Below, one piece after another: positions 19,513 through 31,067 of a DNA stretch of 64,000 nt; within the stretch, counting starts at the first letter, position 1, and each line of letters begins with the position of its first letter. The notes beneath the pieces were generated by a model. It saw only the letters and a list, made by a program, of their open reading frames with translations, was not told the DNA's origin and ran no database searches. The DNA lies in contig NC_044986.1 of assembly GCF_008728515.1 (NCBI RefSeq), forward strand, positions 54,672,855 to 54,736,854, given 5' to 3'. This stretch comes from Papio anubis (lineage: Eukaryota; Chordata; Mammalia; Primates; Cercopithecidae). The translations under genes and the position numbers were made by a program.

Positions 19513-22500
19513 GTTTTTTTTTTTATTATCCTTTAAATTCTAGGGTACATGTGCACAACGTGCAGGTTTGTTACATATGTATACGTGTGCCATGTTGGTG
19601 TGTTGCACCCATTAACTCTTGTCATTTACATTAGGTATTCTAATGCTATCCCTCCCCCACTCTCCCACAACAGGGACCCGGTGTGATGTTCCCCCTTCCT
19701 GTGTCCCAGTGATTCATTGTTCAGTCTCACCCCTAAGGAGTGAGAACATGCAGTATTTGGTTTTCTTCAGTTCTGCGATAGTTTGCTGAGAATGATGGTT
19801 TCCAGCTGCATCCATGTCCCTACAAAGGACACGAACTCATCCTTTATGGCTGCATATTATTCCATGGTGTATATGTGTGACATTTTCTTAATCCAGTCTG
19901 TCATGGATGACATTTGGGTTGATTCCAAGTCTCTTTGCTATTAGAATAGTGCTGCAAGAGCATGTGTGCATGTGTCTTTATAGCAGCATGACTTATAATC
20001 CTTTTGGGTATATCCCCAGTAATGGGATGGCTGGGTCAAATGGTATTTCTAGTTCTGCATCCTTGAGGAATCGCCACACCGTTTTCCACAATGGTTGAAC
20101 TAGTTTACAGTCTCACCAACAGTGTAAAAGCCTCCTATTTCTCCACATCCTCTCCAGCACCTGTTGTTTCCTGATTTTTTAATGATTGCCATTCTAACTG
20201 GTGTGAGATGGTATCTCATTGTGGTTTTGATTTGCATTTCTCTGATGGCAAGTGATGATGAGCATTTTTCATGTGTCTGTTGCTGTATGAATGTCTTTTG
20301 AGAAGTGTCTGTTCATATCCTTTTGCCCACTTTTTTACGGGGTTTTTTTTCTAAATTTGTTTGAGTTCTTTGTAGGTTCTGGATATTAGCCCTTTGTCAG
20401 ATGAGGATTGGGTGTACCTCTTTCTCCCCATTCTGTAGATTGCCTGTTCACTCTGATGGTAGTTTCTTTTGCTGTGCAGAAGCTCTTTAGTTTAATTAGA
20501 TCCCATTTGTCAATTTTGGCTTTCGTTGCCATTGGTTTTGGTGTTTTAGACATGAAGTCTTTGCCCATGCCTATGTCCTGAATGGTATTGCCTAGGTTTT
20601 CTTCTAGGGTTTTTATGGCTTTAGGTCTAACATTTAAGTCTCTAAGCCATCGTGAATTAATTTTTGTATAAGGTGTAAGGAAGGGATCCAGTTTCAGCTT
20701 TCTCCATATGGCTAGCCAGTTTTCCCGGCACCGTTTATTAAATAGGGAATCCTTTCCCCATTCCTTGTTTTTGTCAGGTTTGTCAAAGATCAGATGGTTG
20801 TAGATGTTTGGTATTATTTCTGAGGGCTCTGTTCTGTTCCATTGGTCTATATCTCTGTTTTGGTACCAGTACCATGCTGTTCTCGTTACTGTGTCTTTGT
20901 AGTATAGTTTGAAGTCAGGTAGCATGATGCCTCCAGCTTTGTTCTTTTGGCTTAGGATTGTCTTGGTTATGCGGGCTCTTTTTTGGTTCCATATGAACTT
21001 TAAAATAGTTTTTTCCAATTCTGTGAAGAAAGTCATTGGTAGTTTAATGAGGATGGCATTGTATCTATAAATTACCTTGGGCAGTATGGCCATTTTCACT
21101 TTAGTGATTCTTCCTATCCATGAGCATGGAATGTTCTTACATTTGTTTGTGTCCTCTTTTATTTCACTGAGCAGTGGTTTGTAGTTCTCCTTGAAGAGGT
21201 CCTTTACGGATTCCTAGGTATTTTATTCTCTTTGAAGCAATTATGAATGGGAGTTCACTCATGATTTGGCTCTCTGTTTGTCTGTTATTGGTGTATAGGA
21301 ATGCTTGTGATTTTTGCACATTGATTTTGTATTCTGAGACTTTGCTGAAGTTGCTTATCAGCTTCAGGGGATTTTGGGCTGACACAATGGGGTTTTCTAA
21401 ATATACAATCATGTCATCTGCAAGCAGGGACAGTTTGACTTCCTCTTTTCCTAATTGAATAATCTTTATTTCTCTCTCTTTTCTGATTGCCCTAGCCAGA
21501 ACTTCCAACACTATGTTGAATAGGAGTGGTGAGAGAGGGCATCCCTGTCCTGTGCCAGTTTTCAAAGGAAATGCTTCCACTTTTTGTCCATTCAGTATGA
21601 TATTGACTGTGGGTTTGTCATAAATAGCTCTTATTATTTTGAGATACGTTCCATCAATACCGAATTTATTGAGAGTTTTTAGCATGAAGGTCTGTTGAAT
21701 TTTGTCAAAGGCGTTTTCTGCATATATTGAGATAATCCTGCGGTTTTTGTCTTTGGTTCTGTTTATATGCTGGATTACATTTATTAATTTGTGTATGTTG
21801 AACCAGCCTTGCATCCCAGGAATGAAGCCAACTTGATCGTGGTGAATAAACTTTCTGATGTGCTGCTGGATTCGGTTTGCCAGTATTTTATTCAGGATTT
21901 TTGCATCGATATTCATCAGGGATATTGTTATAAAATTCTCTTTTTCTGTTGTGTCTCTGCCAGGCTTTGGTATCAGGATGATGTTGGCCTCATAAAATGA
22001 GTTAAGGAGGATTCCCTTTTTCTATTGATTGGTATAGTTTCAGAAGGAATGGTACCAGCTCCTCCTTGTACCTCTGGTAGAATTTGGCTGTGAATCTGTC
22101 TGGTCCTGAACTTTTTTTGGTTGGTAGGCTATTAATTATTGCTGCAATTTCAGAACCTGTTACTGGTCTATTCAGGGATTCAACTTCTTCCTGGTTTAGT
22201 CTTGGAAGAGTGTATGTGTCCGGGAATTTATCGATTTCTTCTAGGTTTTCTAGTTTATTTTCCTAGAGGTGTTTATAGTATTCTCTGATGGTAGTTTGTG
22301 TTTCTTTGGAGTCGGTGGCGATATTCCCTTTATCATTTTTTATTGTGTCTATTTGATTCTTCGGTCTTTTCTTCTTTATTAGTCTTGCTAGTGGTCTATC
22401 AGTTTTTTTTGGTATTTTCAAAAAACCAGCTCCTAGATTCATTGATTTTTTGAAGTTTTTTTTGTGTTTCTATCTCCTTCAGTTCTGCTCTGATCTTAGT

Positions 22501-22835
22501 TATTTCTTGCCTTCTGCTAGCTTTTGAATGTGTTTGCTTTGCTTCTCTTTTAATTGTGATGTAAAGGTGTCAATTTTAGATCTTTCCTGCTTTCTCTTGT
22601 GGGCATTAGTGCTATAAATTTCCCTCTACACACTGCTTTATATGTGTCCCAGATATTCTAGTATGTTCTTTGTTGTCATTGGTTTCAAAGAACATCTTTA
22701 TTTCTGCCTTCATTTCGTTATGTACCCAGTAGTTATTCAGGAGCAGGATGTTCAGTTTCCATGTAGTTGAGAGGTTTTGATTGAGTTTCTTAATCCTGAG
22801 CTCTACTTTGATTGCACTGTGGTCTGAGAGGTGGT
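19513..22835 (-). mobile_element. L1PA, antisense, 5' truncated (second of the pair)
   Basis: A new poly-T (19514-19524) starts a second L1PA 3' UTR, and the copy then continues without further interruption through ORF2 to the endonuclease SDHSA motif at about 22825, where it is 5' truncated. Its first 660 bases repeat the 18829-19512 segment with roughly 10 percent differences. Either a short L1 inserted into the longer one at the point CCTGACTTTT, or the 3' end was tandemly duplicated. Confidence 0.88.
19740..22833 (-). pseudogene. L1 ORF2 remnant of the antisense L1PA
   Basis: Minus-strand frames give the thumb and C-terminal region (21099-20386), the reverse transcriptase (21916-21164) and the endonuclease end to linker (22857-22612, SDHSAIKVELR). 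The reverse transcriptase active site reads LADD instead of FADD; both aspartates remain. Stops and frameshifts divide the blocks, for example near 21125-21165 and 21920-22600. The endonuclease N-terminus is absent through 5' truncation. Not functional. Confidence 0.88.
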
Positions 22836-23773
22836 GGTGGATTTCTTCAGTTTTCACTTGTCTAGAAAATTCTTTATTTCTTCATTTCTAAAGAATAATT
22901 TTGCTGGGTACAGTATTCTTTGCTGGCAATTTTCTTTCAGCATTTTGAATATATCATCCCATTTTCTTTTTGCTGGTGCGTTTCTGCTGATAAATTTGCT
23001 GTTAGTATGATTGGGAGTCCTTTTTATTTGCTTCATGCTTTTCTCTTACTGTTTTAAAAATTCTTTGTTTTTGACTTTTGACAGTTTGCAGTAATGTGTC
23101 TTGGAGAGAATTTTTTTCAATTAAATTTACTTAAGGATTTTTCAGCTATCATATCTTTTCCATGACTTGGGATGTTTTCAGCTGTTATTTCATTAAATAT
23201 ATTTTCAATGCCTTTTCCATCTCTTTGTTGAATTTCTGTAATGCAAAAATATGTTCGCTTATTTGTGTTCTGTTGTCTTATTGGCTTTCTCCATTGGTTT
23301 TTTTTTTTTCTTCTTTCTTTTTATTTTGTTTGACTTGACTATTTCAAAAGACCCATGTTTATCTTCAGAAATTCATCCTAGAAAAATCAACCTCTTCTGC
23401 TTGATCTAGTCTATTGTTGAAGCTCTTAATTTTGTTTTCATTCATTGAATTCTTTAGCTCAATATTTCTGTTTTGTTCTTTTTTATATCTACTTCTGTTG
23501 AATTTCTCATTTAGATTATGAATTGTTTTTGTTTTCATTGAATTTTTGGTCTGTATTCTCTTGTATCTTGCTGAGTTTTCTTAGGATCATCATTTTGAAT
23601 TCCTTTTCAGGCATTTTATTAATTTCCTTTTTTTGGTGTCAGTTACTGGAGAATAGTTCTCCTTTGTAGGTGTCATGTTCCTTGCTTTTTCACTTGTGGT
23701 CTTACGTTGATACCTGTGCATATGGTGGAATGGTCACTGCTTCTGATTTTATGTAGCTTTTGTAAGGATAATT

Positions 23774-23777
<4 letters not shown>

Positions 23778-23820
<43 letters not shown>
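23778..23820. repeat. (TG)n microsatellite
   Basis: About 21 perfect TG units, inside the antisense ORF1/5' UTR part of the L1M, followed by a short imperfect CTGTGTGT. Length makes it a probable polymorphic marker. Confidence 0.95.
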
Positions 23821-23821
<1 letters not shown>

Positions 23822-24745
23822 TGTGTGTCCTGTAGTGCTGGTTTGGTAGGGTGTTTTCATTTTAGTTTTGGATTGGAACAATATTGTCTTCATGTGCTTT
23901 CTTTGGCTGTATTCAGTCTCAGCTGTGTCTGCAAGTGCCTCAGTGGCCTGGGCTGTGGATGTTTCTGTAGGCAATGACACAGGTTTTTTGGTGTGGGGTC
24001 TCCCAGACAGGCTGACTCTCAGGTCCTTGGGAGCATGTATGGGCTCCTTTGGTTCTGAGAATAGTCTGCTCTCTGTGCTGGGCCACTGCTTCTTGGATTT
24101 TACTTAAATTCAAGGTTGCTGTATGGGCTTGCATGCCTGAGTCATTGCCGTACCACTGGGTTCAGGTGGCATCATTGTGCTGCAGCCTTCTCTGTAGGCA
24201 TAGTGGGATAGTGAAGGGGCCACAGGGATATGGGAGTGCAGGGATATTAGCCCCCAGGGAAAGATGTACTCTGGTAGTAGCTCCTCTTTCAATATGGCCC
24301 AGTGCCACAGCAGCCTGGGTCCTGGGGGTTGGGGAGAAACCCAGCATGAGTTTTCTCTCTGGAGCAATGTACCCATGTTAGCTTTAGGCAGCGCTCTATG
24401 CCCTGACTAAAGTGTACTCTGTTTAGTCCTCCATGAGGACTGTGGGGCTTTGCTATAGCAAGGATTGCAGGTATCCATGGTGGCAATGGAGGCTACCTCT
24501 TACCTTTTCTCCACAATGGAGAGTTCCTCTTGGTTCAAGCCAATCCTTGCTGGATGCTTTACTTCCTTCTCTGTGATGCTATCCTGAGTTTTTGTGTCCA
24601 GAGGCTTTTTGCCACTTCCTTGCTAACTTCCAGTGTTCTCTCTTAGTCATTCTACTCAAAGTGCAGTTATCTCTTTGTTGTTTTGGTTCTTTGTGGAAGA
24701 GGCTGGCACTGGGCACCTCCACTCAGCCACTGATGATGACATGTT

Positions 24746-26885
24746 CTCTGCCTTTGACTACATGAACTTTGAAAATCAGAGACAAAGGGGTGTTTTAAAG
24801 TTTTCCTTTCATGTCTCTTAGCAACAGCAAATTTCTTTGGATTGCAATAAGTGATAAAAATTTTTAGCAATATGATGAGGTGATTGAAATTTCTTGATAA
24901 AAGTTGCCAGTTTTTTTAATGTTTGCCATGAAAAGTAGATTGCATATTTGAGTACTCAAAACACATATATTTAATTGCTAATAGTGTCCTATGTCACATT
25001 TTATTTTGTATGACTCTTTCTTTTGTTTTTCAAGTAGAAAAATAAAAGTCTTGTACTGTTTTGTGATAAATATGTGACCCAAGTTTAAGGAGAGTGAAAG
25101 ATTGTAAAACACTGTATGTTAAGCTAATCTTAATTTAAAATATTTTTTGTTTTAACTTTATATTTTTGTTATAAATTTACATACAACATAGTAATTTTTC
25201 GTATTTTTTTGGTCAGTCTTCTTTTTTCCTTTTCTCTTTGTTGACTGTTTAAAAAATTAAATGGTTTTGAAGGAAAGTCACCCAATGCTTTGCTCTCATT
25301 TACTGTTTATTTTCCATGGCTATAAATCAAGTCCATAAATGAGAAAATGATTTTGGCTTTCTCAGTGAGGCTTGAAGTGCTTGCTGATCATGGTGTCTGA
25401 ACCAGTGGGGCTGTCCTTGGCTTTACAGGTGGCAGTCAGTTAATATTGATCATCTCAAATCATCAGCAGTATATCTGGCATTTTACAGATGAAGAACCCA
25501 TTTTATGGATGAAGAACCTAATATTCAGTGAGATCACTGTAAGCTACTCCTTGTCACTCAGTGAGCAAGAGGTTGATTTTTTTGAACTTCATGACAACTA
25601 TAACATTATGCTGTTTTCTACCTTTTCCCCTTGGACATGGGTAGAGACAACTATTATCTGTTCAGTTGCCCCTTTTTCATTGTTATGGAGGTCAGTGTAT
25701 CATCCAGAGGAATCACTGGCCTTTCAATTATAGTCCCAAACTAGTCTGTTGGGATGTCCCACTGCTTTATATAAAGAGGCTGTGAAACCCATTTGATATG
25801 AATTTGTTAGATATGGTTATAAATGATTCTGGCTTTTGAGAAAAATCTACAAAATGGGACACTTTTAGGAATAATCTTTTTTTTTTATTAATTTATTTTG
25901 GCAATAAGTTAAAAATATCAAATAATGTACTTTTAGCCATAGTTTTGTCCTTTTCATTTCATATAATATTGGTATTAAAGAGGAATGGGAAAGAAGGAAT
26001 TACTCAAGAATATGACGTCCCTTCTTTTTAAATTATTTGATTTACATATTTACATTTTTTGCTTCAACTCACCTAGCCATCAGAAGTACTTTTATTGTAA
26101 GCCAAATCTTCCAACACTTTTCACACTCACGGATTCATCTGCTGGGTATCATGTGAATATTCTGACTGTTTATATCAGTGAAAAAATTTGTATGTTTGCA
26201 AATTGATACAGATGCATTTCATACTTAGAATTTTATTAGCTTTTATGCTTCATCTATGCTGTTTAAGCAGGTAGGCACATGTGAAAAACTGATATCAATT
26301 AGCCATTACATAATTATTTTGCATCTGTTATGTCCATGTGCCTAGGAACACAGTGTGAATAAGCCAGACCTAGACCCTCATCTCTATTTTTCTACTTGAA
26401 AGACAAAAGATTCCTTGCAATCAAGGAATTGCAGGAGCTTTTGGAATGTTGAACAGATGCTGAGCAGAGCCTCTTTTCATCCTGTCCTCAGGGGAGCTGG
26501 TCAGTCAAATCTGCCAAAATTCTCTGCCTCTGTGTAGCCTATTCGTTGGGGGTTTAGGAAAGAGGGCAATAATCCTCAGAGAGAGAGCAGACCATCCCTC
26601 ATCCTTCACAGCAGCTGGATACTACTGTCTCCCCTTGCCCCCCACCCCTATGTATGCCCTGGGCGGACAGTACTAAATATAATGGAAAGCCAAAATACTT
26701 AACTGGAAACCCTTTGTCATATTAAGTAGATCTCTTTGCTTCAGGCTGTAAAACTGATTAGTGTTCTCAAAGTCCCTGTAAAGACTTTTCTAGCTTCTTT
26801 GATTGATCTATGAAGGAAGGGGTAGAAGACTGGTTGCAGAGTAAGGCTGGCCCAGTCCAGGGAAAATCTTTTTTGTTTTTTTTGA
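24746..26885. other. Mostly unique DNA
   Basis: No gene is evident. It contains a probable MIR (25470-25590) and an L2-like trace near 26330-26395 (GTGCCTAGGAACACAGTGTG and following). The frames at 25446-25733 and 25985-26206 lack domain features. Confidence 0.5.
25470..25590 (-). mobile_element. Decayed MIR, antisense, with internal 20-bp duplication
   Basis: ATTTTACAGATGAAGAACCC matches the antisense MIR core. It is followed directly by ATTTTATGGATGAAGAACCT, a near copy (25480-25499 and 25500-25519). The remainder (CAGTGAGATCACTGTAAGC, GAGCAAGAGG) follows MIR order loosely. Confidence 0.55.
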
Positions 26886-27231
26886 AAGGTCAATATATTT
26901 TTTAAAAATCCTTTATTTCCATAGGTTTTTGGGGAACGGGTGGTGTTTGGTTACTTGAATAAGTTCTTTAGTGGTGATTTCAGAAATGTTGGTGCACCCA
27001 TCACCCAAGCAGTGTACACTGTACCCAATTTCTAGTATTTTATCCCTCAGCCCCATCCCACCTTTTCCCCTGAGTCCCCATAGTCCATTGTATCATTCTT
27101 ATGGCTTTGCATCCTCATACGATGTTTGGTTTTCCATTCCTGAGTTACTTCATTTAGAATAATGATCTCCAATTTTATCCAGGTTGCTGCAAATGCCATT
27201 TTTTCATTCATTTTTATGGCTGAGTAGTATT

Positions 27232-27269
<38 letters not shown>

Positions 27270-27812
27270 CACATATATACATGTGTGTATACACATGCGC
27301 ATGTGTATACATATACACGTGCATATGTATACATGTATATATATTCAATTTTATATATACACACACATATATATACACACACATACATGTACACCACGAT
27401 TTCTTTATCCAATCATTGATCAATGGGCATTTAGGCTGGTTTCATATTTTTGCAATTGTGAATTGTGCTACTATAAACATGCATGTGCAAGTATCTTTTT
27501 TGTATAATGACTTCTTTTTCCTATGGGTACATACCCAATAGTAGGATTACTGGATCAAATGGTAGTTCTATTTTAGATCTTTAAGGAAACCACACTGTTT
27601 TCCATAGTGGTTGTGCTAGTTTACATTCCCATCAGCAGTGTAAAAGTGTTCTCTTTTCACTGTATCCCCATCATCATCTATTTTTTTTAAATTTTTTTGG
27701 CTGTGGCCATTTTTGCAGGATTAAGGTGTTATCACATTATGGTTTTGATTTGCATTTCCCTGATCATTAGCAATGTTGACCATTTTTTCATATGTTTGTA
27801 CCCCTTATCTTC
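26886..27812 (-). mobile_element. L1PB/L1MA-like 3' end, antisense
   Basis: GGTTTTTGGGGAACGGGTGG (26923-26942) is the antisense start of an L1PB/L1MA-type 3' UTR. It is followed by ATCACCCAAGCAGTGTACAC (27001-27020), then ORF2 C-terminal text such as TTTATGGCTGAGTAGTATTC (27212-27231) and ending near ATCATTAGCAATGTTGACCA. A long simple repeat sits inside it at 27235-27390. A relative of the same class is at 44895-46205. Confidence 0.85.
27235..27390. repeat. (GT)n / TATACA compound repeat with long palindrome
   Basis: From 27235 to 27344 every step alternates purine and pyrimidine (110 bases): about 15 GT units, then mixed TATACACATATA, CATGCGCATG and ATACGTGC-like steps. A perfect 26-bp palindrome spans 27286-27311, centred on ATGCGCAT. 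After TTCAATTT the pattern resumes as ATATACACACACATATATA to about 27390. It grew inside the L1 at the point where ORF2 reads GAGTAGTATTC. Confidence 0.92.
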
Positions 27813-28410
27813 TGATGTGTTTGTGAGAAAGGCCCTTAGTTGGAAGTTGTGTGCATTCTTCTGTTATTCACAATTTCAGCAAGCTTGCTTACCTGGTGTT
27901 TAAGTCCACAGCTAACTACAAGTGGCATGATAGAGGCTTGGAGAAGGGATGTTTAGGCCACTTACTCTCTGACATTATCAGTATAGAGTGCAATTGAAAC
28001 CTGATGGGAGAATAATAAAAAGGTGTAAAAAACTGAAAACTGATTGTACTCTGGTGATAGGAGGTAGAGAGGCAGCAGCAGCTGTGCACATCTTTGGAGG
28101 CCTGCAGCATCATAATTCACGTGCATGGTGATGGGTTAGACCATGTCTCTTGTGCCTTAGGAAAGATGGGGAAAAAGTGTTTTAAAATGCTACAGAAAGC
28201 TTTCTGTGCTTAATGGTTTACTTACATTTTGTTGTTGTTTTGCTTAAGGATATAAACTTTAGTTTTTTATGGTGGACTGTTCCCCAGACCTGAGGTTTTA
28301 GTGCACCTGTCATTAATCAGCCTTTCCCATAGGCTCTCAAACATTATTTGGGCATTTTTTTCTCCCTTTTGGAAAGTTATGAAGAGAAAGAAAAGACAGT
28401 GATTTGCCAT

Positions 28411-28590
28411 CTTTTAGGGGATATATATATGTGTTTATATATATAATATATATTTCTATATATAATATATATACTTCTGTATGTAATATATATACTTCTA
28501 TATATTATATATACTTCTCTATATAAATATATATTTCTATATATAATATATATGTATATATCTTTTAGGGGATATATATATGTATATATG
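28411..28590. repeat. AT-rich tandem array bounded by a direct duplication
   Basis: Units built on TATATATACTTCTNTATATA repeat six or so times. The array is bracketed by two copies of ATCTTTTAGGGGATATATAT (28411-28430 and about 28559-28578), which suggests that expansion or duplication included the border sequence. It will melt easily and form cruciforms. Confidence 0.85.
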
Positions 28591-29059
28591 TAATTTCCAA
28601 TCCCCCAATTGGCTTATTTGACTTTAATGTTTCAGCATACTTTTTTGAGCCTCTGCTGAATGTGTAATTGCATAGCCAACTAAGACCTTAGACAGCTACT
28701 GTCAGTTTAAAGTCAATACTTAAAATAGTTTAGATTACTTATAATACAGTATCTATAAAGTTCCTAGTATCTAGAGACCCCCGATCAATTGTGCTTGGAA
28801 GTGTGACTACTCGGGAAGGCAGTGACATCATCTGATTCTAAAGTAAGTGTCTTAAGGGAGTTACTTACTTAGGGACCTGTAAGTGCAGAGGCTTCAATGT
28901 TGGCAAGGGCATGGTATATTTGGAGAAGACTGGGAGGTTTATGTGGTCAAAATGCTCAGGGGAGAATGGGGAGGGAATCAGAAGGAAAAAACAGTTAAAA
29001 TCTTCTCTCCTGGAGTGATAATTATGCAGTCAGTGGCATTCTACTCCCAACAACTTTCT

Positions 29060-29215
29060 GGCCCTCTGAGTTTAGGTAGTTTCCCTTGATTTCCTCATCT
29101 GTACAGTCAAGGGTGCTAACAGTGTCAGTCTCTAGGAGAGCTTTTCTAAGGACTAGATGAGGAGATACAGAGGTCTTGAGCACACTGCTCGGAATTAAGT
29201 GCTCTCTACAGGTTA
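29060..29215 (+). mobile_element. MIR, sense (probable)
   Basis: CCTTGATTTCCTCATCTGTA (29083-29102), then CTAAGGACTAGATGAGGAGA and a tail like GGAATTAAGTGCTC follow the order of the MIR core and 3' region. Diverged; limits approximate. Confidence 0.6.
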
Positions 29216-30382
29216 TTCTCTCCTTTTTTTCGTTCTCCTCAGGACCCCTGGTGACATCCTTGTTATTTTCATCCTGACTGACAGATGCTGAGTAGAGCCC
29301 TGGGATTTGATACGAAGGGGCTGGCTTGGGAATGCTTTAAGTAAGCACCATTTGGTTTGCTCCTTCAGAGAGGAGTTCTCCTTGAGAGCACCACACTCTA
29401 AACCTGGGTCACATTTGTTCCAAGGCCTTCTAAAGCTAATTCTGTATTATGTAGCACTTATTTTAATGTTCCAGTGGGTTATCTCTTCACCTCAAAGATT
29501 AAACTGAGAACTCCTTCTGGCAAGAATGAAAGGAAAGGAAGAGGAGTTGTTGGCCAGCAAAAACAGAATAGAAGAGAAACTAGTGCCCAGAACGCCCACA
29601 TCAGCACACCACATCCACTCCAAGGAGTCTTTTCAACCCCAAACATCCAGCCAGGGTTTTTAGGTAAGGATTGCTCTTTGTGTTCAGTGTTTGTCTTGGA
29701 CATCTTCACATTTTTTCCTACTCCTGTGCTCCACTCCCTTCTCCCCTTCGCATTCCCTGAACTCAGTGGATTATTAGAAGAAAGAAGGCAAGAATCACAT
29801 CTGAACACCTTTTGTAAGAACTACATGATATTACCAAGGCCTCTCTAAGGAAGGGGAATTTGGCCCCAAAGCCACTGGCCTCTTAGCTTGCCATGGAGTG
29901 GGTTTGTAAGCAGCTACTGCTCAGGCTTTCCCTACTTTACCTTTTGTGTTCCTAAGGAAAGGTTTTTGTAAAAAGACAAATCAAGACATTCCACTTCTTA
30001 GGGTTATCCCTAAGAATTCTCAACTTGGGCCCTTTTAATTTTTCACTTCTCTGAATAACAAAGGTAGGGAAATGAACCTGGACAGGTTTGATAAAAGTAC
30101 AGTAGAAATGCTGTTTGTGTATGTTTAAAAGTTACATTGAAAGGGAGAAAACAGCACTTCAAGTTAAGTAAGTTACATGTAGAATGCAGTTTTTACATCT
30201 AATAATATTCATTTGGAGGTGGTATGACTCAATGTTCGTCTGCAGTTTCCTGGAAGTTCTTCAATCTCAAACCTCTTTAAATTATATAGTGTTGCGTTTT
30301 TCATCTTGTTGCAGTTCACCTCTTCACAAGGAGTATATGTACATGCCATAATACTTAAACATGCAATTAAAATGGAATGTCT

Positions 30383-31053
30383 TTTTAAAAAATTATACTT
30401 TAAGTTCTGGGATACATGTGCAGAATGTGCAGGTTTATTACTTAGGTATACACATGCCATGGTGGTTTGCTGCACCCATCAACCCATCATCTACATTAGG
30501 TATTTCTCCTAATGCTATCCCTCCCCTGGTCTTCCACCCCCTAACAGGCCCCAGTGTGTGATGTTCCCCTCCCTATGTCCATGTGTTCTTATTGTTCAAC
30601 TCCCACTTACGAGTGAGAACATGCTGTGTTTGGTTTTCTGTTCCTGTGTTAGTTTGCTGAGAAAGATGGTTTCCAGCTTCATCCATGTCCCTGCAAAGGA
30701 CATGAACTCGTCCTTTTTTGTGGCTGCATAGTATTCCATGGTGTATATGTGCCACATTTTCTTTATCCAGTCTATCATTGGTGGACATTTGGGTTGGTTC
30801 CAAGTCTTTACTATTGTGAATAGTGCTGCAGTAAACATATGTGTGCATGTGTCTTTATAGTAGAATGATTTATAATCCTTTGGATATATACCCAGTAATG
30901 GGATTGCTGGGTCAAATGGTATTTCTGGTTCTAGATCCTTGAGGAATGCCACACTGTCTTCCCCAATGGTTGAGCTAATTTAAACTCCCACCAACAGTGT
31001 AAAAATGTTTCTAGTTCTCCACATCCTCTCCATCATCTGTTGTTTCCTGACTT
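30383..31053 (-). mobile_element. L1PA 3' end, antisense, 5' truncated
   Basis: The 3' UTR (ATACTTTAAGTTCTGGGATA onwards) and the last part of ORF2 are present in reverse complement, stopping at TTGTTTCCTGACTTC (31053). The flanks GGAATGTCTTTTT (30374-30386) and GGAATGTTTTTGG (31055-31067) give an imperfect target duplication. The truncation point is within a few bases of that of the copy at 18829-19512. A C-terminal ORF2 frame survives on the minus strand (30952-30596). Confidence 0.92.
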
Positions 31054-31067
31054 CAGGAATGTTTTTG

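Larger units (their letters stand above)
15665..24745 (-). mobile_element. Long L1M (L1MA-like), antisense, host of nested insertions
   Basis: Two blocks, 15665-18828 and about 22834-24745, are parts of a single antisense L1M. The first runs from the reverse transcriptase back to the ORF2 start and inter-ORF region. The second continues with ORF1 (text equivalent to TTTGCTGGGTACAGTATTCT at 22902-22921) and then a 5' UTR of L1MA type ending near 24745 (CTCAGCCACTGATGATGAC). The break falls inside GGTGATGGATTT / GGTGGTGGATTT, which recurs on both sides of the L1PA pair as its target duplication. Other guests are an Alu (16954) and an AluYR (18220). The 3' UTR and the end of ORF2 are missing. 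Confidence 0.82.
27813..30382. other. Mostly unique DNA
   Basis: No gene is evident. It contains an AT-rich tandem array (28411-28590) and a MIR (29060-29215). Frames such as 29474-29848 have no domain character and overlap a similarly long opposite-strand frame, which argues for chance. Confidence 0.5.

Noticed and set aside
23702..23980. Frames with long runs of alternating cysteine-valine or histidine-threonine
   Set aside because: They only translate the TG repeat at 23778-23820 inside an L1M. The same applies to 27047-27541 and 63498-63882.
29474..29848. Two overlapping opposite-strand frames above 100 codons in unique DNA
   Set aside because: No domain, no splice context, and mirrored openness on both strands is a usual chance pattern.
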